Origin: Fratercula arctica
Lineage: Eukaryota > Chordata > Aves > Charadriiformes > Alcidae
Direction: 5' to 3'
Assembly (NCBI GenBank): GCA_947846985.1
Contig: CANTUZ010000008.1
Span: 42,178,817-42,242,816, forward strand
Length of the DNA: 64,000 bases
Below are positions 21,481 to 34,015 of this stretch, one piece after another. Both the position numbers and the translations under genes were made by a program. Below the pieces are notes generated by a model, which had not been told where the DNA came from, made no database searches, and worked only from the letters and a program-made list of their open reading frames with translations. Every line of letters starts with the position of its first letter. Position 1 is the stretch's first letter.

Positions 21481-24400
21481 TGCTTTTTACTAGGTATACT
21501 AGAGGGCCAGCTTTCCGGTACCTATCTTTTTACACTGATCATTCCAGACTTCTATAGCTGCAAATAGCTTAATTACCTATTTGTCCCTTTCACAGTAATT
21601 AGATACATGAGTGTGAAAGCCAGGAAGTTGATGTAAATATATATAATTTATTATGGAGATCCTGTAACTGTGGGTTGTTACACAGAAGTGACAGTGTAAT
21701 TAATAAGGATGGGCGGTTGCTTGCCATCTTCCATGGGAGAAAGGGGAGGGGAAAAATGTCAAACATTCCCACACTTATGATTAACACAATATCTGGGGTT
21801 AGTTATTACAGTTATTTGAGAACACAAAGTGATTTATTTTAAATAAAAATTACATATTTGATGTTTAGATTTAATAAAGAAATGCCTAAAATTGGCTAAA
21901 CCCGGCTCTGAGCCGTCTTGCTGGTCTTTGTTGCTTTGCAGCTGTCTTTATTTTATTGAGTTAGTTTTCTTGCTTACCTGGCACTTGATAAATGGGAAGT
22001 CTTTAAAAAAAAATAAAAATAAAAGTCCCGATTGTGCTAATGTCTGTGAGATACAGTAGTGGCAGGCGGGAGGGCAGCAGGCACATCCCAGTGAGGTGAC
22101 ACAGGACCATGTGTCCCATCAGGTGCCTTCATGGTTTAAAACGACGCAGTGCACCACGCTTCAGGATTCAAAGGTGTTTATTAATACTCGCTCTCCCATC
22201 CAAAGCACTTCAGTATTCTCCTCCCCCTGCTCCCAAAGTACTCCCAGTGAGGCTGTTTGCCATGTTAGGCATTGATGGAGGTGTCGCGTCCGTGTCTCCC
22301 AGCGTTGCTTGCTCTGGGAGCCTGGAGGGTGTTGCTGGAAACAGGAAAGGAGGGGGGAAAAAACCCCAACAAAACAAACCCCAGACAAAAAATAAGTGGA
22401 ATTTCAACATGCCTAGAGTGAACAAAAAGTTACCTCCATGGGTGTTTAGGTTTTAGTGCATCATCGTGGATCTCATGCTTTTCTTTACTTAAAGTCTCTG
22501 TCGACATGGAGATTAAGATTTAATTTGGCCACGGTGTTGGGGCAGGCCGTGGTCTGGTGGAGCCTGTTGAAGGAGAGAGGTGCTGGTGTGATTTTGTTTG
22601 GCCAGGGAAAGTGATTTTGGCACAGAAGGCATCGCTCTGCAGTTGTGCTGCTGTGCCGCAGCCGCGCTCTGCCGGGAGCAGCGGGGCTGGCTTGTGCTTT
22701 TAGATACCGCCAACAGCAAAAGGGGTGTGTGGGGGGGTGTATACATATGTATATAAAATTTTTATTTTTATTTTTAGAAAGAAACAAAAAAAGTGAATGT
22801 TCATTCTGGTGGTGGCAAATAGCGATCAATAGCAATCAACTCGCGGCACCTTCTTTCCTTCCCCTCTGCGAGGGGTGCGTTAGTGCGGGGTTTGCAGAGC
22901 CGCCCGAGGTGCCCCCCGCTCCGACACCTTGTCCCTTTTCGGGCTTCGGCAGCAAAACCTCCGTCAGGAAAGCGGCCGTGAAATCCCCGGAGTTGCAGCC
23001 GCTGCCAGGCAGCGCCTTGGAGGGGTGTTCCTATTTTATCTTCTTTTTTTTCCCCTCCCGCGAGGAGCGGCGTGGAAGCGCGAAGGGAAGCTTCCCTGGG
23101 CTGTGCCTCCAAAGGTCATATAACACTTCATGTTTTCCCCGACACGACACAGCGTGACAGAACAAAGTATTTATCTTGTGTACTTGTCAGCTTCGTTCTG
23201 CCGGCTCTGAAATGATGAAATACTACCGAATATGCTGCTGCTTGTTTCCTTTAGGGACTTGCGCTGATTTGTTTAAAGTGCCGTCTGCACCCAGTAAATG
23301 CTTCATTTATTACAGCTGACACCTGAAAAATCTCTGAGGGAAATGTATCAAGGCATCGCGCAAATATTACTTTCTTTATTTGCTGCTGTTTACTTATGTC
23401 CTTATATAAACGCAGTCTGTAATGATGAATTGTGTTTCTTGAAGGTGCCACCTGCGTGCGTGCGTGTTGAACCGCTCTGGTGAGGTTGCTGGAGACGCAC
23501 TCCGTTTCCATCAGAAAAATGCATTTTGACTCTTGATGGGGTCAGCTTAACTGTTAATTATCGCAGTGAGTCACTAATGAGCTGTTGCCTCAGGAACTTG
23601 GTACGGCTCCTCCTCAGACTTTTCCCCATTACTCGTTCTGATGCTTAAGCGAAAATAAAAATAGATCCCTTGTAAAAGGGGCGTGGGGAGAAGTGACTGT
23701 TTGAGATGGTGATGTGACTCTCCTAACTGTAATACTTGATGCAAAGACTTTCGGATTTAACTCTCAGTGTCATGTTAGGCTTCGTGGGTGATTTTTTTAA
23801 TTTTTTTTTTTTTTAATGATGTTACGCGCTTCTCCTTTGTCCCTGAAGGATAATGGAGAGTCCAAATTCCTCCCTCAGCAAAACAATCAGTGCAAAAATA
23901 ACGAACATCAAAGAGAAGGGAGGGAAGCAGTTTGCCCACAGTACTAATTGCTAACGTTACCGTGTGTCACAGTAAAGAATTAAAATGTGCCTCCGAGTTC
24001 CTGAAAGTGGGCTTGCTGCGAGTTTGAGGGCTGTGTGTGGTCCAGGGGAGCAGCTTTTGGTGCCTTTGCTCTTGCGTCCCCTGACGGCTGTGTGAGCCAG
24101 CAGAGGAACCGGCAGCGTGGCGTCGCCCTGCGGTTCCCTGCGAAGGGCAAAAAGGACCTTTGGGCACATGGGGGAGCCCCTCTGGCCGCTGCTGCGGGGG
24201 CACAGCTTTACTTGAGCTTCGGAAGTGCATAACACAACGTGTCTGTGCTTTCCTACGTCCTGCGATGTGTGCATCTACACAGTGTACAGCGCACGCGTGC
24301 GGCTGTGCGACATAGCGGTGCTGTGTGTCAGCATGGCAAGTGATGGGGCCTCTATTTTGGATGCTTTATGGCCCTGCAGCCATCTGCACGGGTTGTACTA

Positions 24401-24776
24401 CAGAGGTTATGCATTCGCTGGAAAAATACAAAGCTAGGAGAAAAATAAGCATATTTGTAGGTTTTCCTTCCCCTAGGTAAATAAGCAGTGCTGGGGAAGG
24501 CAGGCCTTCTCTGTATGGTGGGAACTTGTAAAAGGCAAATATATTGCGTGCTTTAATGTTATTTTGTTTTACAGCCGTTGTTACAATTTTAACTGGCTGA
24601 ATTAGATTTCTTGCTTGAATAGTGTCCTCGTTTTAATTTACCGTGGCATGCCTTCCATGTGGTGCGTGCAGGTTGGAGAGGAAGAAGGGCCCTGCTCCCC
24701 TTCGGGTGCCATTTCTCCCTGCGGCTCGGGACAGGGCGGCTGAACAGGGATTTGCAACGATGCTCGGGAGCTGGTC
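21481..24776. other. Intronic stretch, no gene seen
   Basis: An AT-rich portion (about 21540-21900) is followed by mixed DNA. T or A runs lie near 22004-22024, 23041-23050 and 23803-23815. The section at 23480-23600, with TTAATTATCGCAGTGAGTCA, is another possible regulatory block. No protein-like frame is recognised. Confidence 0.45.
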
Positions 24777-24860
24777 CAGTGTCCCGGGTTTCCTGGCATT
24801 CCCCCAGTGTCCCGGGTTTCCTGGCATCCCCCCAGTGTCCCGGGTTTCCTGGCATCCCCC
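24777..24860. repeat. 28-base tandem repeat, three copies
   Basis: Three adjacent 28-base units begin CAGTGTCCCGGGTTTCCTGG at 24777, 24805 and 24833, differing at one or two positions near the end of the unit. Open frames across it on both strands repeat short peptides and are artefacts. It is a small local expansion. Confidence 0.95.
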
Positions 24861-25725
24861 TGTATCAGCCACTTCTCCCCTTGGGTCCTGCTCCTTTCTC
24901 TTGTTTTCTTCTGGTAAGGTTTTGGGGTGCGAGGGCTGTTTTCTCCTGTGTGGCCGTGCACAGTGTCTCCGGGGTTTTGGCTTGTGGTGGGAGCATTAGG
25001 GTGACAGTTGCCATGATGGTAGCATAAAGATAAATCTCATGAAGGTGGAATTGAGGAGCTTGACTACTGTGTGATCTGTACGTTGTGGTGAGCAGTTCTG
25101 CTGCTGGGTTCTAGTGGGCAATGCTAGGTGTGTGCCCAAGGTGCTCCTGGCTTGAGGGGCTCCGTGTCTGCCTTCGCTTCCAGAGGCAGGGTGTGAAAAC
25201 GGGGGGTTTGACAGGTAGCTGCTGGAGTGGCCAAGTTCCCACCCCGGATGGGGAGGATTTGGCTGGAGTGGGAATTGCAAAGAGAAGCAGGTGATCATCA
25301 CCGGCCCAGCCTTGTGATCCCAGATAAAGCGGGGATGGTGTTTCTGTCCCGTTTCACATGAGCCGGCCAGAGCTTGTGGGAGCTCCTTAATCTCCCGAGG
25401 TTTGATTAATCGCAGGGAATTAAGAAGTGACCCTAGGTGTCGTGTATGGGGCTGTGCATCTCCTCCCTGGAGAGGAGGACCCAAGTGTCCCTGTGGGAGG
25501 GGTGGACACTTGCACGAGACAGTGAGAGCCAAGGAGCCTGGACCCATTAAATTGCCTGTACTGGGAATGTCCATCGCTGGTAAGATGGTGGCTTTGTGCT
25601 CAAGAAAGTTTGGCTATGTCTGTACCTTAGTCCCTTGGAAGAGAAATTGCCTCCTGTCACGGGGAGAGCTTCAGTGAGGTGGTGAAACGTCCTCTGTGTT
25701 AAGGCAAACTCCTTAAAAAATAATT
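24861..25725. other. Intronic stretch, no gene seen
   Basis: Moderately GC-rich DNA. The longest frame (24996-25574, minus) has no recognisable domain and is not treated as a gene. Confidence 0.45.
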
Positions 25726-25729
25726 GGTG

Positions 25730-25915
25730 TCAGTCATTTCTATGTTAATATTTCACCACAGCTAATTTAGCAAACAGATGGTGGTCCATATTATGGCACA
25801 TGAACAGGGCTTTTCCCTGGGCCAAATGATTACCTCCCCAGTTTTCAATTAGCAAAGCCTGCCAGTTACCTGGAGTGGTTTTCCTTTTAATTATGCAGCT
25901 ATTAGGGCGGCAGGT
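25730..25915. promoter_or_regulatory. Candidate conserved non-coding element
   Basis: A low-repeat stretch rich in regulatory-looking words: CAATTAGCAAAG, TTAATTATGCAG, AACAGATGG (an E-box), and GCTAATTTAGC, which is a near-palindrome. It sits between ordinary mixed DNA and a CR1 insertion. The call is inferred from composition only. Confidence 0.35.
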
Positions 25916-26202
25916 AGCCAGCCTGGGGGGAGGAGGAGAGAGCTCAGCAGCATGGGCGAATCCTTATTAGCAAAACCCATAAAAACAAACCAAAAAGGAA
26001 AAGCCGTACGATAGGGAAGAGGAGGAGATGCACAACAGGGCAGCAGGACGCACCAGCCCTCTTTCTGCTGGTGTGAGCATTGATAAATAGCTTTAAAATG
26101 CCCATCTGGCAGGTTGTGGCATGTAGGAAAGGTGAAGGCTGGAAGATGCTGTGGGTTGTCAGTCTGCGGGCTGTGCAGTTACCTTAGCTTGATGGAGACA
26201 GA

Positions 26203-26475
26203 ATCAGAGAACGTGTTGGGTTCAAGGGACCTCTAAAGGCCATCGAGTCCAACCCCCCTGCAGTGAGCAGGGACATCTTCAACTCGATCAGGTTGCTCAG
26301 AGCCTCATCCAGCCTGGCCTTGGATGTCTCCAGGGATGGGGCCTCCACCCCCTCTCTGGGCAACCTGGGCCAGCGTCTCACCACCCTCAGTGTAAAGAAC
26401 TTCTTCCTAATGGCTGATCTAAACCCACCCTGCTCTAGTTTAAACCATTGCCCCTCGTCCTATCGCTACATAAAC
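26203..26475 (-). mobile_element. CR1 LINE, 3'-end fragment (5'-truncated)
   Basis: Read on the minus strand, this matches the 3' untranslated part of avian CR1. On the + strand it shows CAGAATCAGAGAA (the degenerate end repeat), then the motifs CATCGAGTCCAACCCCCC, CCTCATCCAGCCTGGCCTTG, CTCTGGGCAACCTGGGCCAG and GTTTAAACCATTGCCCCTCG in CR1 order. CR1 copies are usually truncated at the 5' end and lack target-site duplications, as here. It is more diverged than the copies near 36.1 and 51.5 kb, so it is probably older. Confidence 0.93.
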
Positions 26476-27614
26476 TGGAGTTGACCAGTTGAACAAGACA
26501 AGCCGCGAGGGACCACCGTCCCCAAGCAAACCTGCTGACCCCCCCATGCCCAGGCAACTGTGCTTAATGCCAAGGAGCAGCAACGCGCGACGTTGGCTGG
26601 TTTGCGGAGTCTCTGGTTGTCATCTTGTTTCCTATCCCATCTAATAACAGTCCAGGCAATGAACAGATACTTCTTTTCATAATTGTAGACATCTCATTTT
26701 CCCTTTGAGCCCCACATTTAAATCATCAGGCGTCCTCTTTGCCTGAATTGTTTCCTCAAGCTTATCTTCCTCTGCAGATCGGTCTTTTATTGTATTTTGT
26801 TTTGACGAGGCCGTTCATCTTCCCTCGGTTCCACCGCTACCAAACCCATTCCCCCATTGTCCTCGAGGAGAGGGAAGGAGATGGAAGAGGCTTTGGGCTT
26901 GAATTAGCCAGTGATGAGGTTGGGTCTCCTTTGGGATGGAGATATTAATGCAGCATCATGAAATATGAGATCTGTCTTCACTTTGGGTGACTCTGATAAT
27001 GAAAGAACATAATTAATCATATTTGGCTCTGCGGAGGATATGTAATCTGGGAAAAACACCTGCCCTAAAGGTGGCAGGAGTACGTGAGAGGAGCACCGAA
27101 ATGGAAAGAGGAGCCGCAGCAGCCCGGGCTACCTCTGTAGGGGGAGTATTCAGCAGTGCATGTGGGAGCCCTTAATTGGCAGGATTTTGTTGTGGTTTGA
27201 TTCTGCCTTTTTCCATAGCGTGCTCAGGACAGGTACTGTGGGTTTCAGTAAAGTGGAGAATAGTGGCTGGGCGGCTGCGCGCGCGCCAGGGATGAAGCAG
27301 GGAGAGCAAGGGCTCTGTCACCCTTCTGGGAAGGGACTCCTGCCCCTGCATCCCTGCGCAGCCTTCGCCCTTGGGGCACTGGGCTGCGCAGCACGTCGGC
27401 GGGTGGCCGCGCTCCTGTTCCTGGGCTCCCACCGAAACCGCAGGTGTGCTGGGGCCGGGGCACGGGATGGAGGTGGGTGCCGTTGGGACAGAGTCTCCGC
27501 TGCTGGGAACGTGCCTTGGTAAAGAGGCCGCTCATCGCCGAATAGCCCAGAAAGCGTATTTACCGTTCAGACGGCCTGGGCGACTGCCAAAACGCTCGCA
27601 GACTTTTGTCTTCC

Positions 27615-27635
27615 TTTTTTTTTTTTTTTTTTTTT
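27615..27635. repeat. T21 homopolymer
   Basis: Twenty-one consecutive T following a short pyrimidine-rich lead. A simple repeat; no attached retrocopy is recognised. Confidence 0.9.
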
Positions 27636-29383
27636 CCCTTTTCCTTTTTTAAGCTGTCCTGTGTGCGAAGCCGTGGCATGTTGCAGATGTGTCCTAAATC
27701 CTGTTTGTTGTTGCGCGGAGGCCTTCCGCGTGCATCCTCCTCAAAGTCTCCCCCAGCGCAGCGAAACTGTTACTCGGTGTGCAGTAAATGGCATATATAT
27801 ATATATAAAAAAAAAAAAAAAAAGTAGCATTTTGAGCCAGAGCTTGGGTTTGTGCTCTTTCTGGCCGCTGCGGCGTGCACCGTAGCATTGCAAAATAAAA
27901 GGAGCCCCTCTAACTGAGTCAAAAGCGGTTGCTTTGCTTACTCAAGTAGCTGATTTGGCCCCAAAATAATTAGCCTTTATTTATTAGTGCGTTAAAATGC
28001 CTTTAATTAGGTTTTGGTGCAGTGTCTCGAATCTTTTGACTTGAAAGTTTTCTCACTCATAACTTACAAGTCGACCCTTTGGTGTGGTGTTACAGCTCCA
28101 CGGATTATGTGTAGAGCTAATTAAGTAATAACGATTGAGGTGCAGGGTATTTCCTTGGGATTAATGACTGTCTGGGAGGAGTTGATGGCCCAAGGTGTAG
28201 CCAAGGGCCATTAACACCAGCCAACTATTAATTCTAAGAAAATGCCATGTGCCAAGGTCACTGCTGCTATTAGAAGTTGAGGGCAGTGAGGAGATAGGTG
28301 TGGGGGGGAGCTGAAGTAGCATGAGAAGTATATGGATTTCGAGAAAATGTAATATGGTTTTAATGGGTATCTGCACGACGTACCTGTTGATGAGCCAGCC
28401 TGCTTCTTCCTCCATTCCTCACTGGTCTGTCCAAAGCTTAATGGCCAGGATCACGGCGAGCAAGGATGGTGCTTGTCTCATCTGGTGCCCTTTTTCTTAA
28501 TGGGGCCTCATATTTTGTCCACCTTAGAGGACACTTTATGCATATTACTAATGCCTCGCCTTTTTTTTTTTTCTTTTTTCCACCCCCTCTTCTTTTAGGA
28601 GAAGTCTTAAAAGCCCAAGCTAGCAGCAGCCAAAAGCATTGAGCATCTCATGGCTCAGTGGGAGGAGATGCCAAGTTGTCTGTATGAGTGGGAGGGAGAA
28701 GAGTGGTGGGGCTGAAACACCCACAGGTTGGCCAAGTGCTAGTTCAGGGTTCACCACAAGCAGCACGCCAACGCGCCTCTTTCTCCAGCAAAAGGCCCGT
28801 ACGTCAAAGCTGAGCCGCAGCTGCAATGTGGCATACTGCATTTTGGGATTTTGGTGGGCAGCTAAACTGAACTGCTCCCCAAAGGCTGCAGGACAAAGAT
28901 AAATCTTCAGATAATTGCTGTGTGTATATTAAGTTAGAAGCTTAAGAGACTTGGCTTCACGCAACTTGAATTGTCACAATTGTTGCTTAACTGCAGTTAC
29001 AATCTTAGGATCTCTGGCAGAGGAAGAAACCTATATTGAACGGGGTTTTTTTTCTTTAACTTAATATTCCCAGCACCAAAGGAGCAGGGCTGCGTGAAGC
29101 TGTTGTCCACCAGTGGGTTTTCTGTGTGCTGTTCCCTTCCCGGGTAGGCTGTGATACGGGTACTTGCCTTTTTCTCCCAGTCCCAACGCCCAGTCGCTGA
29201 TCTCTGGCTGCTGACACCTGGATTTGTATTTCTGAGGGTTCGGAGTTACAGGACCGGAATTTCCTAAACTGGTGATATTGGAGGCAGTTTGGAGAAGCCT
29301 TTTCCTGAGTGACGGGTGTCTCATGGGTGGCAGCATTCGACCATCCTTATCTCAACGTGAAGTTTTGTATGAGTGAGTGATCC

Positions 29384-29407
29384 AAAAAAAAAAAAAAAAA
29401 AAAAAAA
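29384..29407 (+). repeat. A24 homopolymer
   Basis: Twenty-four consecutive A. The upstream 300 bases do not look like a spliced mRNA or SINE, so a retrocopy tail is possible but unsupported. Confidence 0.9.
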
Positions 29408-32400
29408 TTGAAGATGGGGGCTATAAGGGAAACCCATCAGAGGGACCATCTCAGCTGCTGAAGGAGGAGATGGACATGTTGGTACCCACGGCGTAAACAG
29501 CTGAGTACTCCCTCAGGCAAGCCTTGGCCTTTGCTGCAGCGACGTACTCGCCACGGCTTCAAAGTGAGCTCTGGGAGACCTCTCCCAATTGATTTTTCCG
29601 TTATTGGTCCTCGTGAAACCTGCTTTTCCTATATTCTCTCGTTTGGCTGGAGCTCAGGAGGAATGAATCTTTCCGAGGCAGGACTTGAAGGTGTCCCTTT
29701 CGAAGGGGGCCTGCTTGAGTTTATGGTGGGGTTCCGGCGGTCTCGGGGGTGTCGAACATCCCTCCTGCCGTCCCTGCGAGCGGCTCCCAGCAGCTCAGGT
29801 GGGGTCAGCCATGCAAAAGCCGCCTTGGGGAGCCCCCCGCTGCTGGCATCCTTCTGCACTCTCTGGTCGTGTCCCAAAATTGGCGTGCCTGGCTACCGAA
29901 GTGCGTTTCTTTTTTTATTTTTTTTTATTTTTAAATTTTTTTGGTGTTCATTAGTTCAGCCATCTAAGAAAAGTTTTTGAACAGGGTGGGGAAAGACGCA
30001 ATTGAAAAGTCATGTTTTTCGTAACTTTGTAATTTTCTTGCACATCATTGTAATCTTAATAATGATAAATAATCTGTTAAAAGCAATTATGGCCTGAATA
30101 ATAATCCTAACTAATAAACAGAATGTACTGTGTAATTTTGGTCGTTTTCAGCCATCTGGCTCCAGTCTCCCTAATTGACTTAAAGCACAGTGACAATGTC
30201 AGCAACATCCAGCGTTCAGCTCGGCTGAAATTCCTGAGCAGGCATTCCTTACAGAAATCCAGTGGTATATTTTTTTTTTTATTTATTTTTTAAAGAAAAA
30301 AAATAAATCAATACATCAGAATTATTACTAGCTCTGTTACAGCAGCACAGATCATGAATCCATCAGCGTTGTCTTCCACTGAGCTCAAAAAACTTTATTT
30401 ATAATGATTTGATTGTGTACGGTTTCATTATTTTCTAGTGAAACTGCAACTGGAAGACTTTGAATGTACCCAAGTATCTAAATTCATGCTGACACTTAGT
30501 TCTGAAGCTGCCAGAAAGTAAATGCTTTCAGTGTTGGCTGGACTTAAGGAGTCTCAAGTGCTCCTTTTGGTCCGTTACTATTTGTGGTTTATTCTTTTTC
30601 TTTTTTTTTTTTTTGATTAATGCACATCATTGCAAAAATTTCCGAGGTTTGCACGCAGCCTTTTAGACCCCTCGGTTCTGTTTGCGGAAGCGAAGCGGCG
30701 CGTCCGTCTCTGGTTTTTCAGATGCAATGGTTTGCCAGGTCGGAGCTGGGTATTTCTGTATATTTACTGCAGAGCTGACTTTTCTTTGTAATTTTCTAGC
30801 CAAAACTGCAGCGTAGCAACTTTGTGGCTAGCTCCGCTCGGTCGCGGTGCTTGCAGTCCGTTATAATGACCGTGATGACGCTGAAGCGCCAGCCCCGGGT
30901 TTAACCTCCCTTCACCGCCTATTTCTGGGAAATAGGGTGTCTGCTCCTTCGCAGTGGGTGCTTTTTTTTTTAATTTTTTTTATTTTTTTTTTTTTTTATT
31001 GAATGAGGATGGGTTGAGCGATGGGGTGGGATCAGCCTGTGTGGGCTGCAGAGCGTTAAGCAAGGTGTAACGGTCCGTATGGACGTACAGCTTGGCTGGG
31101 TCACACCACGGTTCTCCTCGCCCCGTAGCCTGGCTCCGAGGGTGGAGAGCGCTCCCCCTTTGGAGGACATAAAAGCAAGACCCGCGTATAAAATTATCCC
31201 CAGAAAACTTTACCGGGCTCCCACTAATTTCTGGCTCAGGCCCCTGAGCAGGAGGTGGAGACCTGCATTGAATTGCGATCGATGGAGGCTTTTCAGCCAA
31301 GAATTTGTTTGCTTTTTTGAACCCGTGTGGACTTTGGCATCCGCAGCACCCTGCGAGCCGGCTTTTCGCGTGCGCTGTGCTTTGTGTGCGATTTCCCTAC
31401 GCTCCCCCGTGCACGTAGCGGTCAGCATAGCTTGCATGCTACAAAACGCAGATTTTTCTGCAGCGCGCTCTGTGTTTTTTTGCAAAGCTTTGGTGGGGCA
31501 CCTGAGCAGAGCACGGGGCCCTGTGAGCCAGACCTTGGCAGCGCCCCGTGCTCCCCTTTTGTCTGACTCACGGCCGCTCTGCCAAGTGTTTGCTCTTGGG
31601 GAGGACACGGTTTATTGTCTGGATTCGCTTAATGGCAAATGCCTGGTTTGCCATTCCAGCCATTGACGCTTTCTGCGTAGTTTGCTAAATTTGATTATGC
31701 CGTTCGGGCAAGTTTTAATATTTACACGCTGTTAGAAGGATCAATTTAAATGGCTTTAAGAAGTGGAAAGATACGAATCGTAGTTCCTGCCCTTAGTTTT
31801 GTGGGATACTGGTGTAGTAAAGTGGTGGTTACACGAGTTTATGTACTCCTACTGAATACGTGGCACGCTGACTTAGCATTCATTTTCACCTGTGCTACTG
31901 TGTATAATCACAGCTGCTCTGAAATACTGGCCCCTGTCCCTTGGCGTGTATCATCAGCTAACGTTCACCCGGCTGAGGGCTTGGATGTGTTACAGGCTCT
32001 CAGTAAATAGTGATGCGAAGAGTTAGTGAGGAAGAAACGCAACTTCTGCCAGATCTGGTGAGGGTGCAAGGGTAACGACTGGAGGTTCAGAGGCAGCTTT
32101 GCAGCCTGATCCGTGCTCTTGGATGCCTGTTTATTTGTGGATCTGGAATAACTGGTGACTCATCCCAAACTCTGCAGCCCTCAGAATGGGAGCGAAAAGC
32201 TGCTTGGACTGAAGCAAAGCCGCTGGGTCAAGGCCGGCGTGGAACGTGTGCCAAAACCTGGGGTGGAAGTTGTCTCATTTTGGGCTGAGGCATTAAGATG
32301 CTCCCTGGTGGATTTTCAAACGGCTTTTGGGTGAACCTGTCCTCCCCGCTCTGCAAGGCAGGGTGGGCTCTGTTATGAGTCTCTTCTGTGTTTCGTAGAA

Positions 32401-33794
32401 GTTTTTTTTTTGTGCTTTGTTTTTTTAGCAAGCCCTTTAAAACTATTCCCTGCTTGATACGGGTATGTTTCTGACCAATGTAAAACCAGGGATCTGCTGG
32501 CAATACCGTATTAACGTAAATAATTTTATTTTAAAGAAAGCAGCTGTATTTGCAGTGTGGAGCACTCAGTCTGCGTCTTGTGGCGGCTGACAGGGAGATG
32601 TGAAGGCCCCCGGTTAGGTTGATTGCCTTCATGATATGCTCGATATGAGTTAACTTGTTTTCTGTACCTTATACCATTTCATTTTGTGGTAGCAAATAAA
32701 GCTCAGATGTAGTAAACGTAATGTCTACCGCTGCGTGATTTTACAGGCCAGTGAATAAATGAACTTCCTCTGATATTCCATATCTCCTCCTAATAAACAG
32801 AAATGCCGCAGTGGGATTGCGTGCGAGTGACTGGGAATTACTTATCTCTAGCTCGCCTCCTTAAAGTTGTTTTTCCCATGCACTTACGTGTTTGTAGTTG
32901 ACCAAGAAAATAATTTTTGACATCAGATTTAGGATAGGTGGTTTAAAGCTGAATCAGGGCACCCCCCCATGGGGTTGTTGAGTCGGGGTCTGCGATTCTG
33001 CAATGTTGCAAAATCAGAGGCATTTGAGAATGAAATCATATGCCTAATTGAATCTATTGCAACTAAAGATGGTGAAAAATAATGAGGAATTTTCAGTGTC
33101 AGATAGCGAAGGGAGTAGCGACAGCAGCTTTTTAGATGGGTCTTGGTCATGCACTGCTGCTTACGAGCTGTGTTTTCAAAGCGTGTATTTTAAATACGTG
33201 GTGTGGGAGGCAGGAGGGAGGCAGAGATGGCGAAGGTCTTGATGCGTTCCAAAGACAGTCACCCTCCCGATGGGTGCCTTCCCCGGGGCTGCGTGGGGAG
33301 TTCTTGGGGCCGGGAGAGCCCCGCGTCCACCGCCGGAAAGCGGAGCGATGCCTTGCAGCGTGGATGAAAGTCAACGGAAGAGGGAACTGGAACGACTTCA
33401 TTAGCATCACGCATTTAATTGGTAATAAATTCCATGTGCCAGTGCTGCGGCTTGCCCATGGCGTGAGCCGGGGTCGCCCCTTGGCCACCTGGCTGTGCTG
33501 GTGGTGCCGCGTGCCCGGCCCCGCTGCCCGAGAGCCGCTCGGAGAGAGACCTGGGCACGTGCCCCCTCTGCTCCTGGCCGCAGCACAGAGCAGCAGCGTT
33601 CATTGTGGGTGCATAAGCGATGAGAGGAATTGGGGGAGAACCTTTTGGGATTAATGCTAAAAATATTCAGGGAACCATCTGAGTGCTTGAAGTCTCTTTT
33701 TTTTTTTTTTTTCTTTTTTTTTTTCCTGAGGAAGGAGACGAAAACTCCTCATCTGTTTGCTGTCCTCATAGCACAACCTGCCCGCTGAATAGCT

Positions 33795-34015
33795 GAGTGA
33801 CGGGCAATCTGGCCTATCCATATGACCATATTGTTTTCCTCCCCTAATTAGCCTGGTCCTTACTGTGCTGATGAGGAAACAGATGCACCGAGCAGCAAAT
33901 TACCTTAATCTCGCCTCCGAACTAAAAAGACACAGCACTTAATTGACTCATTTGATCTCCGGCAATTCAAAGCAAGTAAAGTGGAAATATTTAAAAGTGG
34001 CACTTCATTTCTGAG
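33795..34015. promoter_or_regulatory. Strong candidate conserved non-coding element
   Basis: A repeat-free block with closely packed words: CCATATGACCATATTG, CCCCTAATTAGCC, CAGATGC, AAATTACCTTAATC, CTTAATTGACTCATTTG (AP-1-like TGACTCA) and CAATTCAAAGC (TCF/LEF-like). Such mixed homeodomain, bHLH and AP-1 content without simple repeats is typical of vertebrate developmental enhancers. A T-rich homopolymer patch lies just to the left (33697-33724). Conservation is inferred, not seen. Confidence 0.42.

Larger units (their letters stand above)
26480..33794. other. Intronic stretch, no gene seen
   Basis: Long mixed region with homopolymers (T21 at 27615-27635, A24 at 29384-29407, T runs near 28561-28582, 29911-29941, 30270-30294, 30599-30614 and 30961-30998) and an AT microsatellite joined to an A run at about 27793-27823. 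The section at 30000-30260 is AT-rich and low in repeats and may contain conserved elements. The section at 31080-31640 is richer in CpG and carries a 195-codon open frame without a recognisable domain. A pyrimidine tract with AG at about 28561-28599 resembles a splice acceptor but leads into a short frame. Confidence 0.45.

Noticed and set aside
18864..24860. Tandem arrays at 18864 and 24777 as CRISPR
   Set aside because: The units abut without spacers and the host DNA is vertebrate, so these are ordinary tandem repeats.
24589..24961. Minus-strand frames with repeated ETRDTG and PGHWG peptides
   Set aside because: They are produced by the 28-base tandem repeat.
24996..25574. 192-codon minus-strand frame
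   Set aside because: No recognisable motif and no promoter or splice context. Treated as chance.
28561..28902. Strong pyrimidine tract plus TTTTAG at 28599 as a splice acceptor
   Set aside because: The following sequence meets stops quickly in most frames and the open one has no recognisable protein content. Such tracts are common in this T-rich intron.
31079..31666. 195-codon + strand frame
   Set aside because: Mixed composition without a domain, overlapped by an equally long minus-strand frame. A chance frame in GC-moderate DNA is likelier.
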